NCBI GenBank assembly: GCA_029378245.1
Contig: JARKIF010000004.1
Span: forward strand, 310,001-374,000
DNA from: Roridomyces roridus
Taxonomy: Eukaryota; Basidiomycota; Agaricomycetes; Agaricales; Mycenaceae
Reading direction: 5' to 3'
Length of the DNA stretch: 64,000 nt
Shown here: positions 44,222 to 55,458 of the stretch, one piece after another
Layout: every line of letters starts with the position of its first letter
How positions within the stretch are numbered: position 1 is the stretch's first letter
The notes under the pieces: model-generated
Databases searched by the model: none
Seen by the model: the letters and a program-made list of their open reading frames with translations, nothing else
What the model was told of the DNA's origin: nothing
Translations under genes and position numbers: made by a program

Positions 44222-45793
44222 ATGAATCACAGTTTTCTCAACGGCCCCAAGGCGAAAGCGCCTGCTCTGGCCTCTTCAGCAAGTACGTACCATCTTGACT
44301 CTCGCCCAATTGGCCTCTGCTCAGCCCATCTTTAGCCCCTGTGGCCGTTCCCAGTATTGGCACTACCAAATACGATTTAGACAGTGAGTTTGCGATCCGC
44401 TGTTCTCTGAGCTCCGGACGACGACGCATGACAGAGATGCCCCGCATCGATTGTGGTGAGTTCCCCATAGGCAAGCAGAAGAACATCGGTGAGCTCCGAT
44501 ATGCTGGTTTCTCCGCTCAAGCCGACGCAATCGCAGAGTTACCCGAGGGCTATGAGGCGGAGCTAGCTTTCTTCCTGCGCGTAGTTCAGGCCAAGGGTAT
44601 GATCGTTCAAACGACGGTGCCCTTCGTCAATGCGGTACTTGGGGAGCCTACGACGGAGTGCATCTTCCACCCAGGGAGCAAAGAGGTGCTGATGGGCCTG
44701 CCTGGGTTCCCGCAGGCCATGGTCAAGCGTATCGGGAAGAAATCACCCGTTGTGGTAAAGGAAGCGTCGGGGATGGGGCTTGGGGTTTTTGCGACGCGCG
44801 GAATCAAGGCTGGTGAGCTCATCCTTAGTGAACGTCCCCTCCTCGTTGTTGGTCATTCGTTGCCAACGCCGGTGCCGCTGAGCTGGACGCGCGCCCAAAC
44901 CGCGCAGTGTAGCCTCGACCAGCGGGAGAAGATACTCGCTGTGGCTGTGGACCGGATGAGCGATGAGGATAAAGCGGCGTATCTTTGTCGGGGCCTCTGG
45001 TCGGGATTTGGCGGACGAATGGGCTGGGGATCGAAGGGTTGCGCCCGGAGCCGACGAAGGGAGATGACTCTGCAGTCTGCAGTGGGGTGTGCAAGATGAT
45101 TTCACGTTTCAATCATAGGTGAGTGTCCTACATCTACATCCGTCTCAGTCTGAACGTACAACCTTCTTTAGTTGCTCCCCCAACGTCACAGCGAAGTGGA
45201 ATATGATAACGTTCTCGTTCCACGTATTTGCCGTGCGAAACATCGCAGCAGACGAGGAGCTCACGCTTCAGTATATCCCGATCGAGCTCTCGACTGCGGA
45301 GCGGAACGAGCAACTCAAACCATACGACTTTGTCTGCACCTGCCGCTCGTGCAAAGACCCCGAATCCGACGCGCGTCGTGCCGAACTCAACAGACGTTGC
45401 CCTCCGACCATAATCATCCCTGCGTGGCTCACCAGGAAGAGCTCGCTCGCCGATAGCCACATCCTCAATGAGTGTCGTCAGCAGATGGACATCCTCGAGC
45501 GCGAGGGGATGGAGTCTGTTGTCCGGTGCTTCAACGTCTCGGCTGCTGGATTCCTGGTGTGTCTTGCCATGGGCGATGCTGACAGAGCGAGTGCGTGGGC
45601 TGGGAGGCTTGCGAGGATTCGGTGGGTGCAGGAGGTCCCCAAGGATATCGACTCTTTTCTAGACCCCAAGAGCCGGGCGTACAAAGATGGTGATTCCGAG
45701 GAGGGTTTGGATGTGATGACAAGAGAGTTCGCTGCGATGGGACTTCAAGAGCCGCCAAGCCTTGAGGAGCTGATGTCCGGACTCCTTGTATAG
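44222..45793 (+). pseudogene. SET5: SET-domain paralogue with a 28-base deletion
   Basis: It starts MNHSFLNGPKAKAPA and follows the family through TECIFHPGSKEVLM and GMGLGVFATRGIKAGEL to DEDKAAY. There (44983-44987) five bases replace the 33 bases that encode MALKNSHLEDG in SET2, shifting the frame to a stop at 45097-45099, just before intron 3. Exon 4 (about 45171-45793) is open with DEELTLQY and CTCRSCKDP and a slightly longer tail. The early part has an extra in-frame stretch at 44387-44470 absent from the paralogues. It is the most diverged copy. Confidence 0.78.
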
Positions 45794-46199
45794 AGAAATG
45801 AAGAATCTAGTTTTATTGTAAGCAACTTTCAATCGAAAAAGCCCATAGTCGGACGATTTTGGAGCGGGAATCGAGATAAAGCAAGTCATTATGCTTTGGT
45901 AGCGGGTACTTGGCGATAACCATGCTTGATTTAGGCCTGTGACTTTGGACGACTGAGGTACTAGTAGTATTTTCCCCGTACTGAAGCGTTGACCGAAATT
46001 TTCAACTTATATCTCACGGCCCTTGCGCTCCACGTCGACTCGAGGCCGAGTGCAAAGAATCCGGGCGCTGGAAAGCAAACGCGTGATCGCCGCGGGCATC
46101 AAATGATGATGATCTTCTCCTTTTGTCCTCCTTCCATCCCGATTCCCCGTTGATTCCCCGTCACCCTTCGACCCAGCGCCGCCTCTTCAAGCACGGAGC
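45794..46199. other. SET5-HDAC intergenic region
   Basis: I see no gene. It contains the presumed promoter of the HDAC gene; no clear regulatory motif was recognised. Confidence 0.4.
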
Positions 46200-47911
46200 A
46201 TGTCGCGACGACGAGTGGCTTACTACTACGATCGTGAGCACCGTCACTCTCATTCTCGAGTCCCTCACACCACAGTCTGCCAGCGGATGTCGGTGCCTAC
46301 ACTTTTGGGTACAACCAGTATCTCAAGCCGCACCGCGTCAAGATGACGCACGACCTCGTCTCCGCGTATGGCATGCTGGACAAGATGCACGTACTCGTGA
46401 GTCGGCCAGTCTTGGGAAGTAATCCTTCTTTGACGCGCGTACTACAGAAACCAGCTCGGTGTTCTGCAGAGACGATGACTTCTTTCCACACGGACGAATA
46501 CGTGCAGTTCTTGAGTAGGGTGACGCCGGAGACGTTTTCAAAGCTGAGTTTCGATGGGACTCGATGTGCGTGGCCTCATTTCTCGATTTTGGATGCCCTT
46601 TGACACGCATACAGTCCTCGTCGGCGAGGACAATCCCCCATTCGAAGGCGTATTCGAGTTTAGCGCCATCTCAGCCGGTGGCTCCATCGCGGCTTCGCAA
46701 CGACTAAACTGTGGCGCGGCGGACATTGCCATAAACTGGGCAGGCGGGCTCCACCACGCAAAGAAAGCCGAGGCCTCGGGGTTCTGTTACATCAACGACA
46801 TCGTCCTGGGCATCCTTGAGCTTTTGCGTCAGGTCCCCCGCGTGCTGTACATCGACATCGACTGCCACCATGGTGACGGTGTGGAAGAGGCGTTCTACAC
46901 CACAGACCGCGTCATGACGTGCAGCTTCCACAAGTACGGTGCGTACTTTCCCGGCACAGGCACGCAGGAGGATACAGGCCGCGGTTTGGGCAAGGGATAC
47001 TCGGTGAATGTCCCGCTCAAGGACGGTATCTCTGACGAGGCGTTCCGGAGCGTGTTTGAGCCAGTGATTTCCAAGATCATGGAAGTCTACCGACCGTCGG
47101 CTGTCGTGCTTCAGTGTGGTGCCGACTCGCTCGCTGGGGACAAGCTCGGGTGCTTCAACCTCACCATGCACGGGCATGCCCGTTGTGTCCAGTTCTTGCG
47201 CCAGCAGAACGTGCCTCTCGTCTTGCTAGGCGGTGGGGGGTATACCGTCAAGAATGTCGCACGCGCGTGGACTTATGAGACGGCTTGTGCGCTGGGCATC
47301 GAGGACACCATCGACCCGCTCATGCCGTACAACGAATATTTCGATTGGTTTGCGCCGAGGTTTCGGTTGGAGGTCGTTTCAAGTAACATGGACGATTTGA
47401 ATGTCCTGGATGGGTCGTTGGATGACGTGCGGTGTGTGGTTCTCTTCCCTTCTTTAGATTGAATCTCACTTCTGGACGGCAGGCAAAAAGCACTGGAGCA
47501 ACTATCTGAGCTGGCTGCTGCGCCTTCCGTGGGGATGCACGACGTTCCGAGGGACTCACTTGGCACGCATCTCTACCGCGCCCGAGATCGAGGAAATGCC
47601 CGGGACCCACTTGACATGCAACTTGCGCGTATGTGGCCAGAATATGATTCTACACTTGACCAAATATCCGTTTAGAACACATGCGCTACGTCGACGATCT
47701 TGCGGATTCTCAGGACGACTCGGACTCTGACGAGTCTACCGATGAAGAAGAACAGCCAAAACCAGCGCGTAGGCGTCCTCGACGTATGAGTATCGTCACA
47801 AACGAATACCTGGAGGCGCCGACTGCGAAGCGGCAGTTTTTCAAGACAGGGATTGATATCGACAAGTTGTTCAAGGTCGCCGAAGAGAAGGAGAATGTTG
47901 TATTGGGATAA
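46200..47911 (+). CDS. Class I histone deacetylase (RPD3/HOS2 type)
   Basis: Class I HDACs are zinc hydrolases that remove acetyl groups from histone lysines, usually in nuclear corepressor complexes. Six exons fit: 46200-46233, 46284-46396, 46448-46565, 46615-47431, 47483-47628 and 47676-47911. The start [20 protein letters not shown] is canonical. The active site is visible: tandem histidines in [20 protein letters not shown], the zinc ligands [27 protein letters not shown], the second aspartate in QCGADSL and the catalytic loop [14 protein letters not shown]. The C-terminal extension is acidic ([16 protein letters not shown]) then basic. About 490 residues, no damage. Which class I subgroup it belongs to is not certain. 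Confidence 0.92.
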
Positions 47912-47952
47912 GATTGACGAATGTACGTGTATACCGAGTCTGCAAATTGATC

Positions 47953-48520
47953 CTACTCTGTGTATTCGCTCAGCGATAAACTTCCACCGCGAATCTGTCC
48001 ACCCAGCCTCTTAACTCTCCCCTCGCCCTCGAGCTTCCGTAAATGCAGCGTCACCCTCTCGCAGCAGAATCCCAAACCGATTCAGGATGCTCCACATAAA
48101 TGGTCTTGACGACCTCCCACGTCGTCCATTCACCCTCCCCCGCAGGCCTGAGGGTCTTGAGAATCCCGACAATCTCAGCCTCCCTGGCATGCCTATTGTT
48201 GATATACGTCGTAAGGCGATCCTCCACCACCGGTCCGTGGCCAGGGTACAGGATGGTGTAGTCAGAGAAATTGAGCATACGGCAGAGGCTTGACATGTAC
48301 GCTCTGAGGTCCTTGTTCCGTGCCCGAAGACCGTGTCAGCGGTGTAGAGCGCGGTCGGAGGGGAGGTAGAGGGCGAGTGAGTCTATGGTGTGGCCTGCAG
48401 GACGTGGATTTGCGAGGGAGATCAGATGGAGAGGATCTGTCGGTCGTGGAGACCCTGGAATGGCGACTTTGTCAAAGGCAATTCGGTCTGTGTGTGAGAC
48501 AACGCCGCGAAGAATCACAG
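47953..48520 (-). pseudogene. Relic of a LACTB2-like metallo-beta-lactamase
   Basis: The minus strand reads GHTIDSLALYLPSDRAL, then LRAYMSSLCRMLNF, LYPGHGPVVEDR with AREAEIVGILKTL, and VTLHLRKLEGEGRV before TAG at 47953: the C-terminal half of the LACTB2 endoribonuclease family. Frames change near 48355 (two bases missing after DRAL), near 48320 (about eight bases missing after GHGT) and near 48058 (one base). The zinc-binding HxHxDH segment expected upstream is not found, so this is a degraded fragment. Confidence 0.6.
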
Positions 48521-48709
48521 ATGCTGCAAAGATGCGCCACTGCCATTCGACTGGGATGTGTAGGGGTGTCGTGTCGACTGGGGTTGAAATTTAAGGAAAT
48601 TGGTAGCATGGGTACATCTAATTCCACACCATAAGTAAGGAGTAAGTACAGACTGGGATAGAAGGGTATAAGTGAGTGGGCCAGTAGATAGAGAATGTGA
48701 TGCCTGCCC

Positions 48710-51464
48710 CTAGTCGTAGTAGTAAATATCCACCCCATCCCCGCCGCACACAGTCAACGCGGATGTGTACGGCGACAACGCGATTTCACCAGCGTTCAAA
48801 CTGCGTGAAACCTCACTGGGTAGAGCCACCAGGCGCAAGCCGTCCACTTCCCCCCAATGGCGAGTCTCATCCGCTTGAAGGCGACACAGAGTATGCTGGG
48901 CGCGTTCACCGAGGCGGTATGACAACCCGTAACCTGCGCAGGTGAACGAATGGATGATGGTGGAATCAATAGGGCCGGTGGAGGACAGTGGCTCCCAGGT
49001 TGGGATGCTCGTGGCGGGGAGAAAACGGAGGCGGTATTTATATAAGGATGGGCTCCGGGAGGCGAGGTCCTCCGGGGGGATAGGATCCCACGTGTGGATG
49101 TAGGTCGACACGATGTAACAGTGGTCGGAGGCGTGGAGTGGGCAGCGGTGAACCGTCAGCAGAGGAAACGTCGGCGATGCAGAAAGTTGAGGGTATTATC
49201 TGAGACTGGGATCTGGGCCACCTAAGGGGTTTGATGATTTTTGCGAGGGATAGGTTTGTTTTGCTGGTTGTTTTGGACCCCAGGGAGGTAGACTAGGTTC
49301 CTACGAGCAGAACGAGGCCTGGGGCTTGGCATTCTGTCAAGGTTTGAGGTCATGGGAAGAAATTTGCCGAGACAGGTCCAAAATTGACTCAAACGGGCTA
49401 GTGGGCCACACGTGGGAAGCACCCCGCCTGTGGCGCGCAGAGGCAGCGGCGCAGCTGCAACTTGAATTAGGGACACTGAGAGGGCATGGGGAGTCCCAAT
49501 GCACACATTATTACCCCTCATCTCAGCCAAACTCAAGCCCGAACGCTGTTGGCACGAACTGGACGTCGCACGTATCACACGGGAGAATTTCAAGTCTAGG
49601 CCTCTCGAATTGTGTCGGATATCGACCAGGGGGTCATAGATGGTGTATTGGAACAACGTAGGGCATGTTTTAGCTACAACCGAGACGATATTCGGGAGGT
49701 AGGGAAAACCGGGTTTTGATGGGTCCGACGGCGAGCTCCCATCCAGCCCGGAAAGAGATGGGGAGAGCGGGGTAAGCTCATGGATGCAAGTTCAATATTG
49801 TTGGAACGCACCTGATTCACTAGCTCCACCACCGAGGTCCTCTATTCCTCGCAAAAAGTTCCAAATGGCGCCATAGCGAAAATCGGGGGTTTGCGGAAGA
49901 TTACGGTGATGACAAGATACGAAGACAGTTGAGAGGGAGCGACAGCAGCCAAATCTAAGTTTGACATGTGCCGAGTGGGTGTGCAAAGACCTGAGAGCAA
50001 AGGACCAGCACGTCGTCCGATGCAAGGGTGGCAAGCGGACGCCCATGTCGACACGTAAGCTCTGATTCACTGCGTCTGGCGACATGGAGCGGGCGAATCG
50101 GGGGGTAGGAAGAGTGTTGGTGGGTAGCCAGGGGTCCTCCGAGAAGAATGAGTCCCGCAGGTCGTGAGACGGTGCCGTGGTCGTGGAGAAAGAGGCTGAT
50201 GAGTGAGACCAAATTAAGAAATCACGTTTTTTGTTCGCACGCGCCTCCGTCTGACAGCCACAGCCTCACGTCAACTTCACCAATCTTCACCAAAATCGGT
50301 GTCCGAGGACGTCTGCATATGTCCTTCATTATACCGACAACATTTGGGAGGTAGCTCAACTCGACACAGTTATAATTGCCTAGTGGCCCACTAGCTAGTG
50401 TGGCCCACTAGGCAGTCGCTGATAATATCTACTCGTCTGCAAGACGATGGGGTCGACTCTGAAAGGTTTGAGTGAGGCAGCGGCCAGCGCCTCGGTGGTC
50501 AGCGGATTCCAGGCGCCGGAAAAAGCGGAATTGGGGTAGAGGAGGATTTGCGAGTCCTCGTTTGAGCGGCTCATTGCCAGAAGATTGCCCTGCAGGAGGT
50601 GCTGATGCAAGACTTGATAAAGGAACGACCTGATGGGAGGGAACATACCTTGTCCCTGACTGAGCAGGACAGAAGGACGAAAGTCCTTTCTCTCCAGTTC
50701 ACGAGAAGAACACCGGGCGTCCACCCGAGTTCCGGATGATACCACTCGGAATCGGCAGCCCAGAACTCGTCGTCAATGATCGAGTCGGCCAATGCGGGAA
50801 AGTTGTGGGGGAGCTGTGTATCCAACAGGCTCTCAGAGCCGGAGTCTTGAAGACTGATTTGGAGCACGACCTCGGCGTCCAGCTGAGGGATCTGCCCGCC
50901 AGTCAAGACTTGAAGAGATGAGAAAATGGGGAATGGTACAAGCGGTGCAAGTACGCACCGTTTCTGCCCGGTCCATAGCGCAATGACGATCCCTCGTTCA
51001 AGTGGCTGCGCAGCAACACGGCTCCACGGGACAGTTTCATTCGCCCATACTTTGCGGCCTTGAGAGACGTCCCAGATCTCGGAGCCCTTCCTCAAAATCC
51101 CGCATCCAACCAGCAGATGCTTTTCGCGAGCCAGCACGATGGGATTGTGGGGGCACGAATGCGAGGACATTGGAATGCGTAGTCTCCGGCGAAGGGTTGG
51201 TGCGGTTGCGCCCGCATTCCAGGTTCTTGGTCCAACGACTATCCGTTTGACGTGCGCGATGAGCTCGCAAAAAAAGTATTGCGCAAGGTCCTCGGGAATA
51301 GGGTACCATTGGCGTAACCTGTCGAGGATGGGTATCCAGACATGCTTGTCTTGTGAAAGACGTCGGAGGGAAGAGCAAACTGAAGACGCCTTGAGCACGG
51401 ATGCTACATCAAGGAAACCGAGGATCCGCAAGAGGACATCGAAGGCGAGGTCTAGCAGGTGCAT
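48710..51464 (-). CDS. F-box protein
   Basis: The first exon (51464 to about 50966) begins MHLLDLAFDVLLRILGFLDV, an F-box (L.LP-type helix, VLKASSVCSSLRRLSQDKHVW) that would bind SKP1 in an SCF ubiquitin ligase. Further exons cover about 50915-50650 (GGQIPQLDAEVVLQISL), 50580-50410 (GNLLAMSRSNEDSQILLY), about 50200-49800 and 49700-49220. The last exon ends CGGDGVDIYYYD at TAG 48710-48712. The C-terminal part has repeated hydrophobic strands with no clear WD40 or LRR signature. Intron borders between 50400 and 49100 are uncertain. About 700 residues. Large, variable F-box families are common in Agaricomycetes. Substrate unknown. Confidence 0.62.
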
Positions 51465-51801
51465 GATGGTGGTCTGGCAGGAGATGGAACGACTCCGAAA
51501 TCACGCGGATCAATGCTCAAATGTTTATCTCAGACTCTCCTAATTCTGGTGCTCGGTAACATTCTAGACTCGAACCAGTCCCACGGGCACTTTTGCAGGG
51601 GAAGGTATTAGTGCCCGTAGGGACTGGTAGGACTTAGGCGAGAAGTCGCAGGGTGAGGGAGCAGTTGGAAATATACCTCATTGGGATAATACCCCCCGTG
51701 GCCTTCACTAGACACGTGAGCGTGATCCGAGGAATTATATACATAGTGATTTCTCATTGATCTCCCGAAGTTTTACATATCTAGTATCTACGACAAGATG
51801 C
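51465..51801. other. F-box gene upstream region
   Basis: I recognise no gene. A short direct repeat (GACTGGTAGGACTT and related GGGACTGG) lies near 51580-51640. It presumably includes the F-box gene promoter. Confidence 0.35.
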
Positions 51802-51809
51802 ATCCAGCA

Positions 51810-52435
51810 TAGTGATGGGTCGGTCCGGTTCGGTTCGCGTTCGGACACCTTTTTGCTGAACGCCGAACGTGAACGCAGCGTTCGGTTCAGTGAACTCCTG
51901 AACCTTGAACCTGAACGCGCGTTCACGTTCAGTTCGGCGTTCGAACGCGTTCGAACCCCGGATTTTCCCGGTGATAATCTAAGCAAACTTCACGGTACTA
52001 TGAGCTTCAAATGTAGTCGGGGAAGCACTAAATAACGCAGACTAGGTACCCAGTGCAATTCTACGTGCACAACGCCCGTACAACCCGAGTTGCGCCGCTC
52101 TGATGTGCCATCAATACTGATCAGACAGCCAGCACCGACCCACCACAGTCTCTGGCCTGGGTTCTGGTTGCATTAAAGGTGACTGTGTGAGTGCTTTCAC
52201 TAATATGTCACGTCTCAAGCTGGTAATCAACTGGGAATTGCAGTCACAGTCCCGAGAATGGCGGCTTTCGGTTCGATTTCGCGTTCGCGTTCGAACGCGC
52301 CCACTCCCGCCCGAACGCCGAACCGAACTTTGCGTTCAGGTTCAGCAATTTCATGAACCTGAACGCTGAACGGGCGTTCGGTTCAGTTCGGTTCAGGTTC
52401 GAACCGTTTCTTTGAACCGGACCCACCCACCACTA
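51810..52435. mobile_element. 626-base hAT-like MITE with GAACG/CGTTC subterminal repeats
   Basis: The ends are TAGTGATGGGTCGGTCCGGTTC and the inverted counterpart of TAGTGGTGGGTGGGTCCGGTTC, flanked by the 8-base duplication ATCCAGCA (51802-51809 and 52436-52443). Both subterminal regions are packed with GTTCGAACG, GTTCGGTTC and CTGAACG repeats. The TAGNGNTGGG start and 8-base duplication are typical of hAT elements. No coding capacity. Confidence 0.85.
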
Positions 52436-52443
52436 ATCCAGCA

Positions 52444-53097
52444 TGGCCCTTACTGGCGCATTATGTATGCCCCGGGCACAAGTTCATGAGGGGAGAGGAA
52501 GTGACGGCGGTATTATCAAAGCAGATTGATGGACCGCGTATCATGGGAATGACCTGCTAAATAGGGTATCCCCTACTCTGCGTAGCAGAGAAGGGTTTCC
52601 GTGGGCGTGAAATGTTGATCTCCAGCCAACTCGACGCGATCAAAGATCCATGTCAGATCAGAATCAATGACGAATGGCCCGGTCGAGACCATCCAGATAT
52701 TTATCTCCCGTGCCGTCAGATTTGCAGACATGCCGTTCCTCGGAACATCGGCACTCCTACTCATGTCAGAGTGAAATTTTAGCGACCGGTTACAGCGGAA
52801 TGAAAAATGTTAGACACAAACAAATTTTCGTTGATGTGCGGACCCAGTGCGGCCCAACGCTGCTCCAACACTTGCCAGGCGTTGCCGGTGACATCCAGCT
52901 CCACAATGACGACTCCAGGATACCCATTTCCTGCCTGAGCTCTTCGGCCCGAATGTGAACGCGAGATCAGATTGTGTCTATTGTTTTTCATTCAGCTGTA
53001 AGCCGAGCTTTAATATTTTCGTCGCCGCACAGCCGGCTGACGGCCGGTGGATACCGGCATGTCACATTGATTATTTCTGAGGTCAGACGGGACTTGG
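52444..53097. other. Region between two MITEs without a recognised gene
   Basis: Minus-strand frames at 52991-52779 (GYPGVVIVELDVTGNAWQVL) and 52764-52573 (INIWMVSTGPFVIDSDL) have protein-like composition and could be exons of one small gene. I do not recognise a family and could not link them. Confidence 0.3.
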
Positions 53098-53105
53098 AGC
53101 CAGGA

Positions 53106-53641
53106 TAAGGCTCCAACCGTTTCCGTTCGCAAACCGTTTGTGCCGAAAAAACGGTTTTTATTTCCGTTTTGTTTGCCAGGACCCGGAAACAGTTTCCCAA
53201 ACCATTTGCAAACAGTTTCTCTTGCCACACCTGGGGGGCTTAGAATCAACCAAATTGCTGCTACGTGCAGTCTCCCAGCAGGCCTGTACACTTGTGGTCA
53301 AACCGTTTCTTTGATCCGTGAAATTTTAACCCACATACCGCCAGTGAAATTGCAGTGAAATCGAGCCCCACGCTCCTGGCAGCTGCTTAGTCAAACCAAT
53401 CTCGCTTGACAAATTCCCAATCTCCCTCCCCGTTGGTGTTGAACGGCTCTGATACTCCGCAGATTGCATCCGTGTACACACCAAAGCATCCTGGGACCGC
53501 TGGGCCACTCTGGACACTGTAGAACGGGTTCCCCGGATTTATCCGTTCGGAAACCGTTTGCAAACGGTTGCAAACGGTTTCCTTCCGTTTCCGTTCTGTT
53601 TGCCCAGAATCGCAAACGGAAACGAAACGGTTGGAGCCTTA
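53106..53641. mobile_element. 536-base hAT-like MITE with AAACCGTTT-type repeats
   Basis: The ends TAAGGCTCCAACCGTTTCCGTT and the inverted copy AACGAAACGGTTGGAGCCTTA are flanked by the perfect 8-base duplication AGCCAGGA (53098-53105 and 53642-53649). The subterminal regions hold many copies of AACCGTTT, AAACGGTT and CCGTTTCCGTT. No open frame. Confidence 0.88.
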
Positions 53642-53939
53642 AGCCAGGAGGTCCCAAGTGCTTATGGAGTATCACACTGTTCTGCCAGGTTCTGCCATAC
53701 CCATAACTCTCCTTACTCTGAGTGAAAAATAACAACAAATCTTTTGCAGAGTAGGGGAACGGTGCTCGCACCGCTATAGATATATTTCAATTGCTCCCGC
53801 ACCCTGCCATCTCTCGCCTAAGTTGTACCAGCCTTTACTGAAGGTATTCCTGAAGTAAATGCTGTAACATTCCTTTGCATTCTGATGGACAACCGAACAA
53901 GATCCATAGAGCCTCGTCGAATCGCCGGCATACCCGTCT

Positions 53940-55147
53940 TCATACATGCACCAATTCCTCCCCTTGCTCATGAATCACCCTCTCCTTCGCCCAGGCCTGT
54001 ACGTTGTCAAACTTCCGGCACGTATGTGCAACGTCACTTCTAAAGACGCTCGTATTACGGGCGGAGTCCCATTGCCATCTGTTAGAATAAACTGAGCGAG
54101 GAGGAAGAGAGAGGAAGGGGAAAGGAAGACTCACACAATAACACTGGTATCGCTCGTACACATGATTGATTGGCGTAGCCATTCCACGCAATGGGCTTCA
54201 GTTATCCGTCAACAGAAGGAGGGTAGGGAGAGAGAGAAGGAAGGAACTCACAAATATGTTGGGTGACATTCTTCTGCTCCGGAATCCAATTATTTGCGGT
54301 CGAGATGCGCCAGGCGGGGTAGTAGTCTGGGTCGAGCTGCACGAATGATCTTGGTTATCCTGGTCAATGGGTGCAGAAGAGGTCTAGTGCGTACCGCCAT
54401 CCTGATTTTATTCTATCATATCAAGTCAAGTTTCAATTCAAAGTGATATAGGCCAATAGAGCAAGGAGGAGGACGCACCAGACAGTGCAGGGTGTGAAAT
54501 ACGTCCAGCGCGGCGATCTAATTCTGGTTTTCAATGAAGGCTAACAGACGGAAAAGATACATGCATAATGCCCCTCGTCCCCAGGTATCTCCTCCGTCTT
54601 GTTGGGAAGCATCGACGCCTCGTCTTTGGTTATCCGCGAGACGCCGACTAATCTTTGCGTAAGTACAAGCGGGTGTGGAGATTAAATTGAGACTGACAAT
54701 TATACAGATCGCTCCACATTTTATCCAAATGTGGAGAGGAAGGGATTTGGAAATCGGAAAAGTTGTCTGATTTTCAACTTGGTTAGCTCATGCGGCTTTG
54801 TGTCGATGCTCATTATTGACCGGAAAATCCGACATTGAATACCTTGACCTCAGTCTCGACGGCGCCCAGCGCTGGAGCTGCGAACACGATGAAAAGGAGC
54901 CGGGCAGAAAGACGACACACGCACAGTATAACACTTGCCCAGAGTCTAACGCAACGCTGCAGTTCTGTTGAGGAGCCCGTACGAAAAGAAGGATAACGGC
55001 TAGAAGTGCAGCGGTTTCGACAGCGAGGAGAGCGAGGAGCACCGTGCGGGATGCCCAGGGTGACGCCGATGGTGTCGCAGAGCGAGCGTCGGGATCCAGA
55101 TCATCCTCCATGAGCGGCTGGTACTCCGGATCCTGGTCCTTCGACAT
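53940..55147 (-). CDS. UstYa/DUF3328-family oxidase, probable RiPP-tailoring enzyme
   Basis: Nine exons give 255 residues: 55147-54925, 54871-54821, 54766-54698, 54647-54565, 54517-54479, 54412-54395, 54336-54252, 54195-54135 and 54078-53940. The layout is that of the family: an acidic N-terminus (MSKDQDPEYQPLMEDDLD), one membrane segment (about residues 33-54), then WSDLYNFGVSRITKDEA and LPNKTEEIPGDEGHY. The two diagnostic motifs are intact: HTLHC in ALDVFHTLHCLN, and HCVEWLRQSIMC. The end DVAHTCRKFDNVQAWAKER is typical. In ascomycetes, UstYa proteins oxidise and crosslink Kex2-released core peptides. It is divergent from the repeat precursor gene, 311 bases away. The exon 4 donor must be GC (GCATGT), and GTCAAT and GTCAGT donors are used, so splicing needs RNA evidence. 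Confidence 0.82.
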
Positions 55148-55458
55148 ATTGGCGGGGGATGAGATCGATGAGAGTGCATGGACGAACCCTGGAGCCATTT
55201 ATGGGAAGCATCGGATTTTGGGCGGGCAGACGTATTCAATACTTCCCGAACGAGTACCTGAATCGAGCGCCAGAACAAGAGATAATCCGACATTGCCCGC
55301 CGGGTACCTGACATCCCATCGCACGGTCTCCGTTACCTGCCCGCGTAAGCTTCCCATCTGCAGTTATATTAAGTAAGAAGCAAGCGTACCGGCCCTGAGG
55401 CGGGACGTGAGGGTCGTATAAAGAGGGGGGATGAGATGCTGAGATCTGAGACTCCAAT
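55148..55458. promoter_or_regulatory. Bidirectional promoter region of the UstYa-precursor pair
   Basis: 311 bases separate the two divergent start codons. TATAAAG at 55417-55423 lies 36 bases before the precursor ATG, implying a very short leader. The minus-strand start has no equally clear TATA box. The shared space suggests joint regulation. Confidence 0.5.
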
